From Candidatus Atribacteria bacterium (GTDB lineage Bacteria > Atribacterota > JS1 > SB-45 > 34-128), in NCBI GenBank assembly GCA_003451675.1, contig DMCY01000071.1, positions 1 to 55,177 on the forward strand: 55,177 bases of DNA. The letters run 5' to 3'. The position numbers were made by a program, and so were the translations under genes. Position 1 is the stretch's first letter. Each line of letters starts with the position of its first letter. Positions 8,376 through 16,963 of the stretch are shown here, piece by piece. Under the pieces are notes generated by a model. The model ran no database searches, had not been told where the DNA came from, and saw only the letters and a list, made by a program, of their open reading frames with translations.

Positions 8376-9218
8376 ATGAAGTCTCCAGAATTTATTTCTA
8401 TAGGACATGTAACTTATGATATTTATCCTGGAGAAAGATTAATTGGAGGTTCAGCGGTTTATTCTTCTCTTACCGCTTATAAGCTTGGTCTATCTACTGG
8501 AATAATTACCAGTAGAGGATTAGACTTTTCTTCTGATGGTTTGTTGAAAGGAATCAACATTACCGGTTCTTTATCTTCTCATACTACTACATTTCACAAT
8601 TCTTATTATCAAGGAAAAAGAAAACAGACTATTAATGAGGTAGCAAATAGGATAAAAAAAGCGCAGGTTCCCCCAGGGTGGAATAAGGCGAAGATTGTGC
8701 ATATTTGTCCGGTAGCTGATGAAGTTGACCAGGAAATATTCACCCTTTTTAAAGATAGTTTAATTGGTTTAACTCCGCAGGGTTTAATGAGAAGATGGGA
8801 TGAGAAGGGGCAGGTATATCCTAAGAAATGGATACCTATTTTTAAAGTTTCCTCACAGGTAGATATATTGATATTTAGTGAAGAAGATATTGCAGCTTTT
8901 CCCGAAATATTGGAAGAATATAAGTCTTTAATAAATATAGTAATTCTTACCCGAGGAGCAGAGGGATCGATTTTATATTGGGGAGGTAAAGAATTTATCT
9001 TTTCAGCTTTTAAAACTAAAGAAAAAGACCCGACTGGGGCAGGAGATGTTTTTGCAGCCGCCTTTTTAGTAAAATACTATCAGACAGATGATCCTATAGA
9101 ATCATCGCGTTTTGCTAATTGTGTTGCTTCTTTTGCAGTAGAGGGAAAAGGGACAGCTGGGATATCTGATTTTGACAGAATTATTAAAAGGGCTTCTTTG
9201 ATGGGGATAGATATTTAA
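8376..9218 (+). CDS. PfkB-family carbohydrate kinase (candidate myo-inositol kinase)
   Basis: A 280-residue ribokinase-fold kinase, slightly short for the family. The glycine motif GGSAVYSSLTAYKLG lies near residue 25, and the C-terminal anion-hole/catalytic motif is canonical, DPTGAGDVFAAAFL, with catalytic Asp at GAGD. It has a good GGAGGG ribosome site and lies just after the MerR gene, probably cotranscribed with it. The next gene makes CDP-inositol and di-myo-inositol phosphate phosphate. Some PfkB enzymes phosphorylate myo-inositol to D-myo-inositol 3-phosphate, the same compound as L-myo-inositol 1-phosphate, which that neighbour uses. The inositol role is therefore attractive but unproven; another sugar is possible. 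Confidence 0.8.
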   Translation: MKSPEFISIGHVTYDIYPGERLIGGSAVYSSLTAYKLGLSTGIITSRGLDFSSDGLLKGINITGSLSSHTTTFHNSYYQGKRKQTINEVANRIKKAQVPPGWNKAKIVHICPVADEVDQEIFTLFKDSLIGLTPQGLMRRWDEKGQVYPKKWIPIFKVSSQVDILIFSEEDIAAFPEILEEYKSLINIVILTRGAEGSILYWGGKEFIFSAFKTKEKDPTGAGDVFAAAFLVKYYQTDDPIESSRFANCVASFAVEGKGTAGISDFDRIIKRASLMGIDI

Positions 9219-9288
9219 GTGAAAAAAGAGAAAAAACTAAAATTGTACTACGAGTATTAATAATTAAATTTAAACATATATTATGCTA

Positions 9289-9308
9289 TATTCCCTCCGG
9301 AGGGAATA
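9289..9308. repeat. Perfect 20-bp palindrome
   Basis: TATTCCCTCC followed at once by GGAGGGAATA, a gapless palindrome in the gap between the PfkB and inositol-phosphate genes. It may be a protein binding site; a hairpin without a loop is less likely. It lies 24 bases before the -35 of the candidate promoter. Confidence 0.55.
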
Positions 9309-9331
9309 ATTAGATAGTCTTAAATAATGAT

Positions 9332-9368
9332 TTGACCCAATAATTGCTTATAAATTTAATAAGCAATT
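9332..9368 (+). promoter_or_regulatory. Promoter of inositol-phosphate gene with overlapping dyad
   Basis: TTGACC (9332-9337) and TTTAAT (9355-9360) have a 17-base spacer. Overlapping the -10 is a perfect 10-bp dyad, AATTGCTTAT (9342-9351) and its complement (9359-9368), then TTATTTT. Two readings are possible: an operator covering the promoter, or an intrinsic terminator for the upstream PfkB gene. The coding start follows at 9406. Confidence 0.5.
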
Positions 9369-9405
9369 TTATTTTAGTATCCTTATAAAAGAGAGATGAT
9401 TAGAA

Positions 9406-10728
9406 ATGAAATGTCTGATAATTGCTGCAGGGGAAGGAAGTAGATTATCTAACAGGGGTAACTCTAAGCCCCTCGTTCCTCTTTTAGAATTACCCCTTAT
9501 CGAACGAGTAATATTAAATGCTAAGGGAGTAGGTATTACTGATTTCTACATAGTAACTGGCTACAATGGAGAAAAACTAAGAAACCACCTTGACCAATTT
9601 GCCCAGAACAGAGACTTAAAAATAACCCATCTTATAAATAACCAATGGGAAAAAGAAAATGGACTTTCTGTTCTTAAGGCAAAAGGAGAGATAGATGAGA
9701 ATTTTATTCTATTGATGAGTGACCACATCTTTGACGAATCTATATTGGGAGAGTTGCTTCAGGAGAAGATTGTTAATGGAGAAATCATACTGGCAGTAGA
9801 TTATAACCTTCAGAATAAAACTGTTGATGTTGATGATGTTACCAAAGTTTTAGTTGATAATAAAGGAAGAATTATAAACATCGGAAAGAATATTAAAAAA
9901 TATAATGCTTATGATACCGGAATATTTCTTTGTTCACCGGCAATATTTGAGGCCTTAGAAGAAAGTTCAGCCAATGGTGATACCAGTCTTTCAGCAGGAA
10001 TAAAAATATTAGCCAAACAAAAAAAGGCAAGAGTCTTTGACATTAAAGGGAAATATTGGATTGATGTAGATGATGAAAACGCATTTAAGAAGGCAGAAAA
10101 TATTCTTTTAGCTAATTTGAAAAAAGTGTCTGATGGTCCTGTATCCAGGTATCTAAACCGTCCAATCTCCATTAGAATTTCAAAATATCTCTTAAAAAAA
10201 AGTATTACCCCTAATCAGATTTCTTTATTTTCTTTTATCTTTTCTATAGTGGGTGCTCTTTTTTTCTTTTTTGGGGGATATGCTAATTTACTAATCGGCG
10301 GAATATTGGCTCAAATGGCCTCTATTATTGATGGCTGCGATGGAGAGGTTGCCCGCTTAAAGTTTCAAACATCCGAGTTTGGAGGGTGGTATGATGCGGT
10401 CTTAGACCGTTATGCAGATGCATTCCTTCTTTTTGGTTTAACTTATTATACATATATTTTAGGAGAAAATTTAATATATATATTTATAGGATTTTTGGCT
10501 ATTATCGGTGCTTTTGTGAACAGCTATACTGCTGATAAATATGATGGATTGATGAAAAAAAATCTTACTCGCGGAAAACATTACTTTAGAATAGGCCGTG
10601 ATGTTCGAATAGGAATTATATTTATAGGAACCTTAATAAATCAACCGGCTTTAGTTTTGTTTATCATTGCTTTATTGATGAATACAGAGAATATAAGAAG
10701 AATACTAATTTTTCATAAAAAAAGGTAA
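9406..10728 (+). CDS. Bifunctional inositol-1-P cytidylyltransferase / DIPP synthase
   Basis: A 440-residue two-domain enzyme for di-myo-inositol phosphate synthesis. Residues 1-230 form a nucleotidyltransferase: AAGEGSRLSNRG and SKPLVPL bind the nucleotide, followed by KENGLSVLKAK, LMSDHIFD with the metal Asp, and IDVDDENAFKKAE. Residues about 250-440 are a membrane CDP-alcohol phosphatidyltransferase with the full DG-x2-AR-x8-G-x3-D-x3-D pattern, seen as DGCDGEVAR then GGWYDAVLDRYAD. The first domain would make CDP-inositol from L-myo-inositol 1-phosphate and CTP. The second joins it to another inositol phosphate. The product, after dephosphorylation, is a compatible solute best known from hyperthermophiles. 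No inositol-phosphate synthase or final phosphatase gene is recognised nearby. A related lipid-headgroup function cannot be ruled out. Confidence 0.85.
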   Translation: MKCLIIAAGEGSRLSNRGNSKPLVPLLELPLIERVILNAKGVGITDFYIVTGYNGEKLRNHLDQFAQNRDLKITHLINNQWEKENGLSVLKAKGEIDENFILLMSDHIFDESILGELLQEKIVNGEIILAVDYNLQNKTVDVDDVTKVLVDNKGRIINIGKNIKKYNAYDTGIFLCSPAIFEALEESSANGDTSLSAGIKILAKQKKARVFDIKGKYWIDVDDENAFKKAENILLANLKKVSDGPVSRYLNRPISIRISKYLLKKSITPNQISLFSFIFSIVGALFFFFGGYANLLIGGILAQMASIIDGCDGEVARLKFQTSEFGGWYDAVLDRYADAFLLFGLTYYTYILGENLIYIFIGFLAIIGAFVNSYTADKYDGLMKKNLTRGKHYFRIGRDVRIGIIFIGTLINQPALVLFIIALLMNTENIRRILIFHKKR

Positions 10729-10777
10729 AATATTTTAAAATAAAAGCAGGATTTTTGAAAGTTATGTCGTATAAGTT

Positions 10778-10817
10778 AAATATAAGATAGAGAACTTTAT
10801 TGCTCTATCTTATATTT
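10778..10817 (+). terminator. 15-bp perfect hairpin after inositol-phosphate gene
   Basis: AAATATAAGATAGAG (10778-10792) pairs exactly with 10803-10817 around a 10-base loop, 50 bases after the stop codon. Only three T residues end the stem, with an AT-rich stretch ATTTTTTAG soon after. It is a good transcript end signal before the next operon. Confidence 0.65.
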
Positions 10818-10949
10818 GCTAGCAAAAATAATTTTTTAGATAAGAAGTTTTGAATAATTGATTTTAATTTATGCAATCGTATGCACATAATTAATATAAT
10901 TTTTTATTTTAAGTAAGGCATAAAAATAATAAGGAGATTGACAAAGAAG

Positions 10950-12035
10950 ATGGAAGTAAGGCTTAAAAATTTAAGTAAACATTTTGGAAAAGTCAAAGCA
11001 GTAAATAATTTTAACCTCAAGATAAATGATGGTGAGTTTGTGGCTTTACTTGGACCTTCAGGATGTGGAAAAACCACTACTCTACTTATGATAGCTGGAA
11101 TCTATAGGCCAACTACTGGAGATATTTATTTTGGGGAGAATATTGTAAATGAAGTTCCACCTAAGGATAGAAAAATTGGCATGGTCTTTCAAAGTTATGC
11201 CCTTTATCCCCATATGACTGTATTAGATAATATAGTATTTCCTTTAAAATTAGGAAAAACTCCCAGGAAAGAGAGAGAAAGAAGAGCCAAGGAAGTGGCT
11301 AAATTAGTTCAGATAGAAGAATTATTAGATAGAAAACCTGCTCAACTTTCCGGAGGACAGCAACAAAGAGTGGCCCTTTGTCGAGCTTTAATTAAGAAGC
11401 CAGATATTTTACTTTTAGATGAACCTCTTTCTAATTTAGATGCTAAGCTTAGAGCTATGATGAGAGCAGAGCTTAAAAGGTTGCAGAAAAGATTGGGCAT
11501 TACCACAATTTTTGTAACTCATGACCAGGTAGAAGCTATGACTATGTCTGATAAAATAGCCTTGTTAGAGTTAGGGAAACTTCAACAATATAGTTCAACT
11601 GATGAACTTTATAATCGACCAGAAAGTTTATTTGTAGCAGGCTTTATAGGAAGTCCCCCTATGAACATTATTGATGTTTTTCTGGAACAGTCAGGTGAGA
11701 AATATTTTTTAAAGAATAAAGATATTACCATTGAGATTCCTTTAAAGATTAGCAAACTTATTCAATCTCGCTCTCAAGATAATAAAATAGTATTGGGCAT
11801 TAGACCCGAGGATATAAAGATTGACTACAAAAAGGGTGAAGAAGTTGAAGTTTATGTGATTGAACCTATGGGGATGCAAGTTTTAGTCACCGTTAAACTT
11901 GGAAATCTACAGATTAGAGTTCTTACAACTCCCCCATTTAAAAAAAAGATGGGTGAAAAAGTGAAATTACATTTTAATTTAGAAAAGATTCACCTTTTTG
12001 ATAAAAATACTGAAAAATCATTGCTTTTAAATTAA
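10950..12035 (+). CDS. Sugar ABC importer ATPase (MsmK/UgpC type)
   Basis: A 361-residue ATPase of the CUT1 sugar importer class. Walker A is GPSGCGKTT near residue 36, the signature is [13 protein letters not shown], Walker B is LLLDEPLSNLDAK and the switch region is VTHDQVEAM. Residues beyond about 235 form the OB-type regulatory domain with a TOBE-like repeat. ATG at 10950 gives the usual start MEVRLKNLSK; an in-frame TTG at 10938 sits only one base after AAGGAG and is unlikely. It precedes the binding protein and permeases at 12174-15435. ATPases of this class can serve several importers, so it may also power the ATPase-less system at 19986-23865. Confidence 0.87.
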   Translation: MEVRLKNLSKHFGKVKAVNNFNLKINDGEFVALLGPSGCGKTTTLLMIAGIYRPTTGDIYFGENIVNEVPPKDRKIGMVFQSYALYPHMTVLDNIVFPLKLGKTPRKERERRAKEVAKLVQIEELLDRKPAQLSGGQQQRVALCRALIKKPDILLLDEPLSNLDAKLRAMMRAELKRLQKRLGITTIFVTHDQVEAMTMSDKIALLELGKLQQYSSTDELYNRPESLFVAGFIGSPPMNIIDVFLEQSGEKYFLKNKDITIEIPLKISKLIQSRSQDNKIVLGIRPEDIKIDYKKGEEVEVYVIEPMGMQVLVTVKLGNLQIRVLTTPPFKKKMGEKVKLHFNLEKIHLFDKNTEKSLLLN

Positions 12036-12173
12036 ATATTAATGCCCCTCACAAAATTAAGAAAATGGAGAGTGGTGAGAGGGCAAATGAATTTATAAGG
12101 AGGTGGTAGAAAGCAAAAAGCTATCAATTAATATTTTAAGGAAAATTTTTCAAATCTAAAAGGAGGAAGAAAA

Positions 12174-13556
12174 ATGAAATCTTTAAAGAGTTTGATTAGC
12201 TTTATACTAATACTAATTTTCGTAATAAGTGTTGCAAGTTTTGCTCTGGCTCAGGAAGAAGTTAAAACTATTGCCATTAAAGCTTGGACGGTGGGACCAG
12301 ATGATCCTTCTATTACTCGAAAGACTAATTTGGAAGAAGCAACTGCTCGCTTAAATAAATATCTGGAGGCAATGGGAGCAAACATAAGAGTGAAAATGGA
12401 TGCTACTTTTTGTACTACTAAATGGGCTGACTTTAAGCGGAGTAATTTATTAGCTCTGCAAAGTAAAGACCCGAAAAAGATTGCCGATATCATTATAACT
12501 GGGCATGAAGATATCGGACCTTATGCTATGGCTGACTATATAATACCTCTGGATGATTATATTACTAAATACTCTGAAGTATATGAAGATTTTTTCCCGG
12601 CTCTCTGGGACTGTGCAAAATTTAAAGGAGAAATATGGGGGATTCCTCAAGACACTGAATGTAGGATAACCTGGTTCCGAAAAGATAAATTACGGGCGTT
12701 AGGTTGGAGTGAAGAAGAGATCGAAAATCTACCCATGAAAGTGGAAAAAGGAGAATTCATCCTTGAGGATCTGGCTCAATTAGGTAAAAAGATGGTAGAT
12801 GCTGGAGTAGTGGAAAAAAGAAAGGGAATCTGGCATCGTCCTACTCCGGGTACCGACTGGTTCCAGTTTATTTTCTCTTATGGTGGAGAAATATCAGATC
12901 CAGAGACTGGTAAACTGGTAGTAGATAAAAATGCTACTTTGAAAGTTTTACAATATATTAAAAAATTAGTTGATTTGGGAGTAACCCCAGGTGCGATGTC
13001 TCAGATAGCTTGGAGAGATATTCATACTGCCTGGACAAAAGGAGAGGTTGGAATCTTTCTTACCGGTGGTTCCTGGAACTGGGCCGAGTGGCAAAGAGAT
13101 CCCTACAATGTGTCTGAAGAAGATGAGTGGAAGAATATTGGATGGTTTCCGATACCCGCTGCAGTTAAAGGAGGAAAACCAGTATCAGTATCTCATCCTA
13201 TAGTACATCTAATTACTAAGGCTTCACCACATAAAGACCTGGCTTTCTTAATAGTTACTTTAGCCTCCGACATTGATCTGAATACTAAACATGCCTTAGG
13301 AAGTGGGCATCTAGCAATTAGAGAATCCCAGTTAGCTTTTAGACCATATGCGGAAGCAAAATACGCAAAGGAAGTTACTAAGGTATTGAAATATACTAAT
13401 TTCGCTCCGAATCATGCCAAAGCACCATTTTATTGGGAAACTCTGTTTGAAGCGATTGCAGGAGTAGAAACTGGCGAGGTTGGTCCTGAAGAGGCATTAG
13501 ATTTTTGGGTTAATAGGATGAAATCAGAATTAGGTGATGAAGTAATTATAAGATAG
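12174..13556 (+). CDS. Sugar ABC importer solute-binding protein
   Basis: A 460-residue periplasmic binding protein of family 1. Residues 1-26 form a Sec signal ending in FALAQ, with no lipobox cysteine. The mature protein has the two-lobe pattern and aromatic-rich stretches typical of oligosaccharide binders (GGSWNWAEWQRD, WRDIHTAW, GTDWFQFIFSYGG). The many tryptophans suggest stacking on sugar rings, but the sugar cannot be named. A strong AAAGGAGGA site stands 6 bases before the ATG. A long hairpin at 13571-13613 separates it from the two permease genes, which would allow excess binding protein. Confidence 0.87.
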   Translation: MKSLKSLISFILILIFVISVASFALAQEEVKTIAIKAWTVGPDDPSITRKTNLEEATARLNKYLEAMGANIRVKMDATFCTTKWADFKRSNLLALQSKDPKKIADIIITGHEDIGPYAMADYIIPLDDYITKYSEVYEDFFPALWDCAKFKGEIWGIPQDTECRITWFRKDKLRALGWSEEEIENLPMKVEKGEFILEDLAQLGKKMVDAGVVEKRKGIWHRPTPGTDWFQFIFSYGGEISDPETGKLVVDKNATLKVLQYIKKLVDLGVTPGAMSQIAWRDIHTAWTKGEVGIFLTGGSWNWAEWQRDPYNVSEEDEWKNIGWFPIPAAVKGGKPVSVSHPIVHLITKASPHKDLAFLIVTLASDIDLNTKHALGSGHLAIRESQLAFRPYAEAKYAKEVTKVLKYTNFAPNHAKAPFYWETLFEAIAGVETGEVGPEEALDFWVNRMKSELGDEVIIR

Positions 13557-13570
13557 TAAAAGGATAATGA

Positions 13571-13613
13571 ACCTACAGAGGAGCTTTCTTTAATAGAGAG
13601 TTCCTCTGTAGGT
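13571..13613 (+). terminator. Hairpin between binding protein and permease
   Basis: ACCTACAGAGGA (13571-13582) pairs exactly with TCCTCTGTAGGT (13602-13613), and pairing continues inward for about seven more bases with wobble pairs, leaving a 5-base loop. It is followed by ATTTTAAAA. It lies 15 bases after the binding-protein stop and 28 before the permease start, an attenuator-like or message-stabilising position. Confidence 0.72.
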
Positions 13614-13640
13614 ATTTTAAAAAAGTAGGGAGAATAACCA

Positions 13641-14537
13641 TTGGGCAGAAAAGCATATTTAAAGATTTTTTTATTCCTATTACCAGCTATATTATTTACT
13701 ACAATCTTCTTTATTGCCCCTGCTGTTATGACCACTATAATGGGTTTTACTAATATGGACTATCGTTTTCAGTGGAACTTTGTTGGTTTGTATAATTACT
13801 TTAAGATGTTTATTGATCCCCTGGTACCAAAAATAATATTAACTACCTTTGTTTATACCTTTGGAACATTATTAATTTTCAATGTTGCTTTTGGTTTGAT
13901 TTTGGCTATATTAACTACCAGTATAAAAGAAAAGCACGGTATATTTTTTAGGACCATCTGGCTTTTACCTCGATTTACTCCCCCTGTAGTTTATGGAGTT
14001 ATTTGGCTTTGGATCTTATCTCCTATGAAGGAGGGGTTACTAAATTCATTCTTAGGGCATGATTATATGCCCTGGATTTCAAACTTCCCTTGGCAAGTAA
14101 TTATTATAACTAATGGTGTTATTGGTGCTTCGATGGGGATGGTAATTTTTGCTTCAGCTATAAAATCGATTTCTAAAGAATACTTATGGGCTGCCAGGGT
14201 TGATGGTGCTTCTTGGTTGCAAGAGATAAGTTATATAGTTTTGCCTATGATTCGTTGGCCTTTAGTTTTTATAACTGCTTATCAAACCCTCTCTTTATTA
14301 ACTTCTTATGAATATATATTATTAATTACTGAAGGTGGTCCATATTTCAAGTCAACAGTTTGGTCTTTATATTCATATAAGGTAGCATTTAGTTCTTATG
14401 CAGGGACCTATGAATTTGGTTATGGAGCAGCGCTGGCTACGGTATTGGTAATTGTAGGAATTATTGCCTCTATATTTTATTGGAGGATATTTAAATTTAA
14501 AGCGATGATGGAAGAACCCAAAATTGATGTTGTATAA
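13641..14537 (+). CDS. Sugar ABC importer permease, MalF-like
   Basis: A 298-residue membrane protein of the CUT1 permease class. Six hydrophobic helices are visible, the first near residues 10-33. The EAA-type coupling loop, WAARVDGASWLQEISYIVLPMI, lies near residues 185-206. It begins with TTG at 13641, supported by AGGGAG 8 bases upstream and by the family-typical start. The gene follows its binding protein after a hairpin and precedes the second permease by 13 bases. No insertions or truncations were noted. Confidence 0.88.
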   Translation: MGRKAYLKIFLFLLPAILFTTIFFIAPAVMTTIMGFTNMDYRFQWNFVGLYNYFKMFIDPLVPKIILTTFVYTFGTLLIFNVAFGLILAILTTSIKEKHGIFFRTIWLLPRFTPPVVYGVIWLWILSPMKEGLLNSFLGHDYMPWISNFPWQVIIITNGVIGASMGMVIFASAIKSISKEYLWAARVDGASWLQEISYIVLPMIRWPLVFITAYQTLSLLTSYEYILLITEGGPYFKSTVWSLYSYKVAFSSYAGTYEFGYGAALATVLVIVGIIASIFYWRIFKFKAMMEEPKIDVV

Positions 14538-14550
14538 TGGAGAATAAATT

Positions 14551-15435
14551 ATGTTTAAAAAATCCAATAATGAGAAAATAAATAGAAGAAAGAGAAAGGT
14601 TAATTTTCGAGAGCTTGGAATCATTATCTTTTTAACTATAATTTCAATTGGAATTGTGATGGGTTATTTCTGGCTTTTTGCCGGTTCATTTAGTGGAGAA
14701 TTAGTATATGGAATTTTTCCAAAAAGTTTTACTTTAAAAAATTGGCGTTTCCTCTGGGAAAATCCTTTTCCTGAAAATCCTGACTGGCCAAGCATCTGGC
14801 CTATTTTATTAAATACCCTTTATCTTGGATTGGGAGTGACCATAATAGTGGTATCAGTTTCCACCTTAGCTGCTTATGTAATCTCTCGAATGAAATTTCC
14901 AGGAAGGTCTTTTTTGTTGGCTTCCACTCTTATTCTTCACGCTTTTCCAGCGATTACCCTTTTAATAGCCTTATATTATATTCTAAAAACCCTTAACTTA
15001 CTGGATACAATAACCGGAGTTGTTTTAGCTAAAGCTGGTTTCTTTATCCCTTTTGGAATCTGGATAATGAAAGGGTTTTTCGATGGAATATCCTGGGATA
15101 TGGAGATGTCTGCTTTAATTGATGGAGCTACTCGTTTTCAAGCTTGGCATAAAGTAATGTTACCTATAGTTAAACCAGGAATTGCAGCAATTTCTATTTT
15201 CTCTTTTTTAATGGGCTGGTCAGAATATATCTTTGTAATTACTTTCAATAGAAGTTACTCCAGTTGGACCTTGACTTCATATATAAGTGCTATTCTCTCA
15301 GATTATAGGTTTAGTGATTATGGTCTTTTGGCAGCAGTTTCTTTATTTTATATGGTACCAGTTATACTATTTTTCATATTTACTCAGAAATATTTAATGA
15401 AGATTACTTTAGGAGGTATGAAAGGAGGGCGATAA
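14551..15435 (+). CDS. Sugar ABC importer permease, MalG-like
   Basis: A 294-residue partner permease of the CUT1 class. A first membrane helix lies near residues 25-48, followed by a periplasmic loop and the ISRMKFPGR-type segment typical of MalG proteins. The EAA loop, EMSALIDGATRFQAWHKVMLP, is near residue 190. The C-terminus, KYLMKITLGGMKGG, is the usual MalG ending. It pairs with the permease 13 bases upstream to form the channel. A URO-D-family gene follows 108 bases later on the same strand. Confidence 0.88.
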   Translation: MFKKSNNEKINRRKRKVNFRELGIIIFLTIISIGIVMGYFWLFAGSFSGELVYGIFPKSFTLKNWRFLWENPFPENPDWPSIWPILLNTLYLGLGVTIIVVSVSTLAAYVISRMKFPGRSFLLASTLILHAFPAITLLIALYYILKTLNLLDTITGVVLAKAGFFIPFGIWIMKGFFDGISWDMEMSALIDGATRFQAWHKVMLPIVKPGIAAISIFSFLMGWSEYIFVITFNRSYSSWTLTSYISAILSDYRFSDYGLLAAVSLFYMVPVILFFIFTQKYLMKITLGGMKGGR

Positions 15436-15543
15436 AGACTTTTAAAAAAAATTTAGAATACTTTCTTTAAATATACAAGAAGCAATATTATAATTAAAAA
15501 ACTTTCATTTAGATTTTTATATGAGGTATTAAAGGACCAAAAA

Positions 15544-16608
15544 ATGATGAAAGACTATAATCGAATACAGGCAGCCGAAAGGGGTTTTGCCGATCGTGTA
15601 CCTATATATGGGCAAATTCATGACTATGTAATGGCCTCATCAGGAATTCCAACCAGAGAATTTTATTCCAACGGTAAACTTTTAGTAAGAGAAACAGTGG
15701 AAATAGCAGAAAAGCTTGGTTTGGATGATCCCCATATTGCCTATGATACCTATAATATTGAAGCAGAGGCTTTGGGAATGAAAGTAAAATATTTTAATAA
15801 TAAAGTTCCGCCTCTTGTAGATGAACCACTGATTAAAAAGAAAGAAGATTTAAAGACTTTAAAACCACCAAGGCCCGGAAAAGATGGTCGAATGCCTTTT
15901 GTATTAGAAGTTATTAAGGAATATCAAAAGCTTGGAATTAAGCCAAAACTCCACCCTTCCATATCATTTACAGCACCTTTTACCTTAGCTGCTCAATTAA
16001 GAGGAGTAACTGATTTTCTAATTGACACAATACAAGACCCTACATTTGCGCATGACCTCCTTTCTTTTGTAACTGAAGAGGTTTTAAAACCTTGGATTAA
16101 GATGATGAAAGAGGCTAATAAATTAGATAAACCTATTTTTGGAGGTGCTGATGCCCTTGCCTCTCTACCAAATATGAGTATTAAGGGAATAAAAGAGTTT
16201 GCTCTTAACTATATTCTAAAATTAAGAAAGCAATTTGAAGACGAGGCTATAGTCCAGAATTGGGTAGGTGAGAGTTATATAAGGGAGGTAAGAGAACTTT
16301 TAGAAATTAAATTAATAGCATCACCTAAAATTATTATAGGGCAAGATCCGGATATCGAGAAAGTTGGGCCCGAAATTTACAAAGAATTTGCAAAAAAACA
16401 TAATGTTCCTTTAGTTTTAGGAATAGGTTCAAGTTTTTTAATGCTTTCTACTCCAAACAAGATTAGACAAAGAGTAAAAAGATATATTGAAGTGTGTAAA
16501 GATTGGGAAAAATTTCTTTTATATCTATGCAATGTTGGAGCAAATACTCCCCCCGAAAATTTGAAAGCAGTAATTAATGCTGTTCAAGAATATGGTCAAT
16601 ATAAATAG
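15544..16608 (+). CDS. Uroporphyrinogen decarboxylase-family protein (methyltransferase-like)
   Basis: A 354-residue TIM-barrel protein of the URO-D superfamily, which contains haem-pathway decarboxylases and MtaA/MtbA-type zinc methyltransferases. The family stretch SISFTAPFTLAAQLRG lies near residue 140, and the C-terminal NTPPENLKAVINAVQEYG is typical. The context is a sugar importer, not haem synthesis, and no corrinoid protein gene is adjacent, so true decarboxylase activity is unlikely and a methyl transfer role is unproven. Such genes recur beside sugar and polyol importers in anaerobes with unknown function. It shares the transcription direction of the importer. The next 684 bases are gene remnants. 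Confidence 0.75.
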   Translation: MMKDYNRIQAAERGFADRVPIYGQIHDYVMASSGIPTREFYSNGKLLVRETVEIAEKLGLDDPHIAYDTYNIEAEALGMKVKYFNNKVPPLVDEPLIKKKEDLKTLKPPRPGKDGRMPFVLEVIKEYQKLGIKPKLHPSISFTAPFTLAAQLRGVTDFLIDTIQDPTFAHDLLSFVTEEVLKPWIKMMKEANKLDKPIFGGADALASLPNMSIKGIKEFALNYILKLRKQFEDEAIVQNWVGESYIREVRELLEIKLIASPKIIIGQDPDIEKVGPEIYKEFAKKHNVPLVLGIGSSFLMLSTPNKIRQRVKRYIEVCKDWEKFLLYLCNVGANTPPENLKAVINAVQEYGQYK

Positions 16609-16633
16609 CCGACAGGAGAACCTAAATTATTGT

Positions 16634-16963
16634 TTATTTAGAGACCGTTCTGTAATAACGATATTTATGTTTTGGTTATTAAGCTCTTTTTCAATTATTT
16701 TGGCTTATCCTTTTTTAAAGCTCCGTTACGGGAATTTATTAATTGGTTTGCTTTTTATATTTTTGGGGACATATTTAAAAGGTTTCGTTTTTAATTTTTA
16801 TTGGTTAGTGTAGTTAGGGTTTAGACCAATTCAAATTTATACAGTTGACTACTTCCCTCTTTTGCCCTGGGTTGGAGTAGTTTTAATGGGAATATTTTTT
16901 GGTAACCTGCTCTATCCAGACTACTCTTGAAAGTTCCAGCTTTCTAATCTTTCTTCTTTTTAA
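16634..16963 (+). pseudogene. DUF1624 / heparan-glucosaminide acetyltransferase-like membrane protein, remnant
   Basis: One reading frame continues from 16634 to 16961 but carries a TAG at 16811-16813 and a TGA at 16928-16930. Reading through, the protein contains IILAYPFLKLRYGNLL, then LGFRPIQIYTV, DYFPLLPWVGVVLMG and KFQLSNLSS, the conserved core of DUF1624 membrane proteins. The TAG sits where the family has Trp (TGG) and the TGA where Arg (CGA) is likely, so both are single transition mutations. The first 100 or so residues and the C-terminal helices are missing. At about 16960 the similarity stops and an unrelated transporter tail begins. The remnant is decayed rather than a functional small gene. 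Confidence 0.7.

Noticed and set aside
10938..10949. TTG start for the ATPase at 10950
   Set aside because: The AAGGAG site ends one base before this TTG, too close to work; ATG at 10950 gives the normal family N-terminus.
16577..16813. Apparent 78-residue plus-strand gene
   Set aside because: Its start lies inside the URO-D gene, and its hydrophobic part continues, past a TAG, into clear DUF1624 sequence, so it is part of a pseudogene.
16811..16930. TAG and TGA read-through (pyrrolysine or selenocysteine) in the DUF1624 frame
   Set aside because: The TAG falls at a family Trp and the TGA at a likely Arg, the frame lacks its N-terminus and its C-terminal end is replaced by another gene; simple decay explains it.
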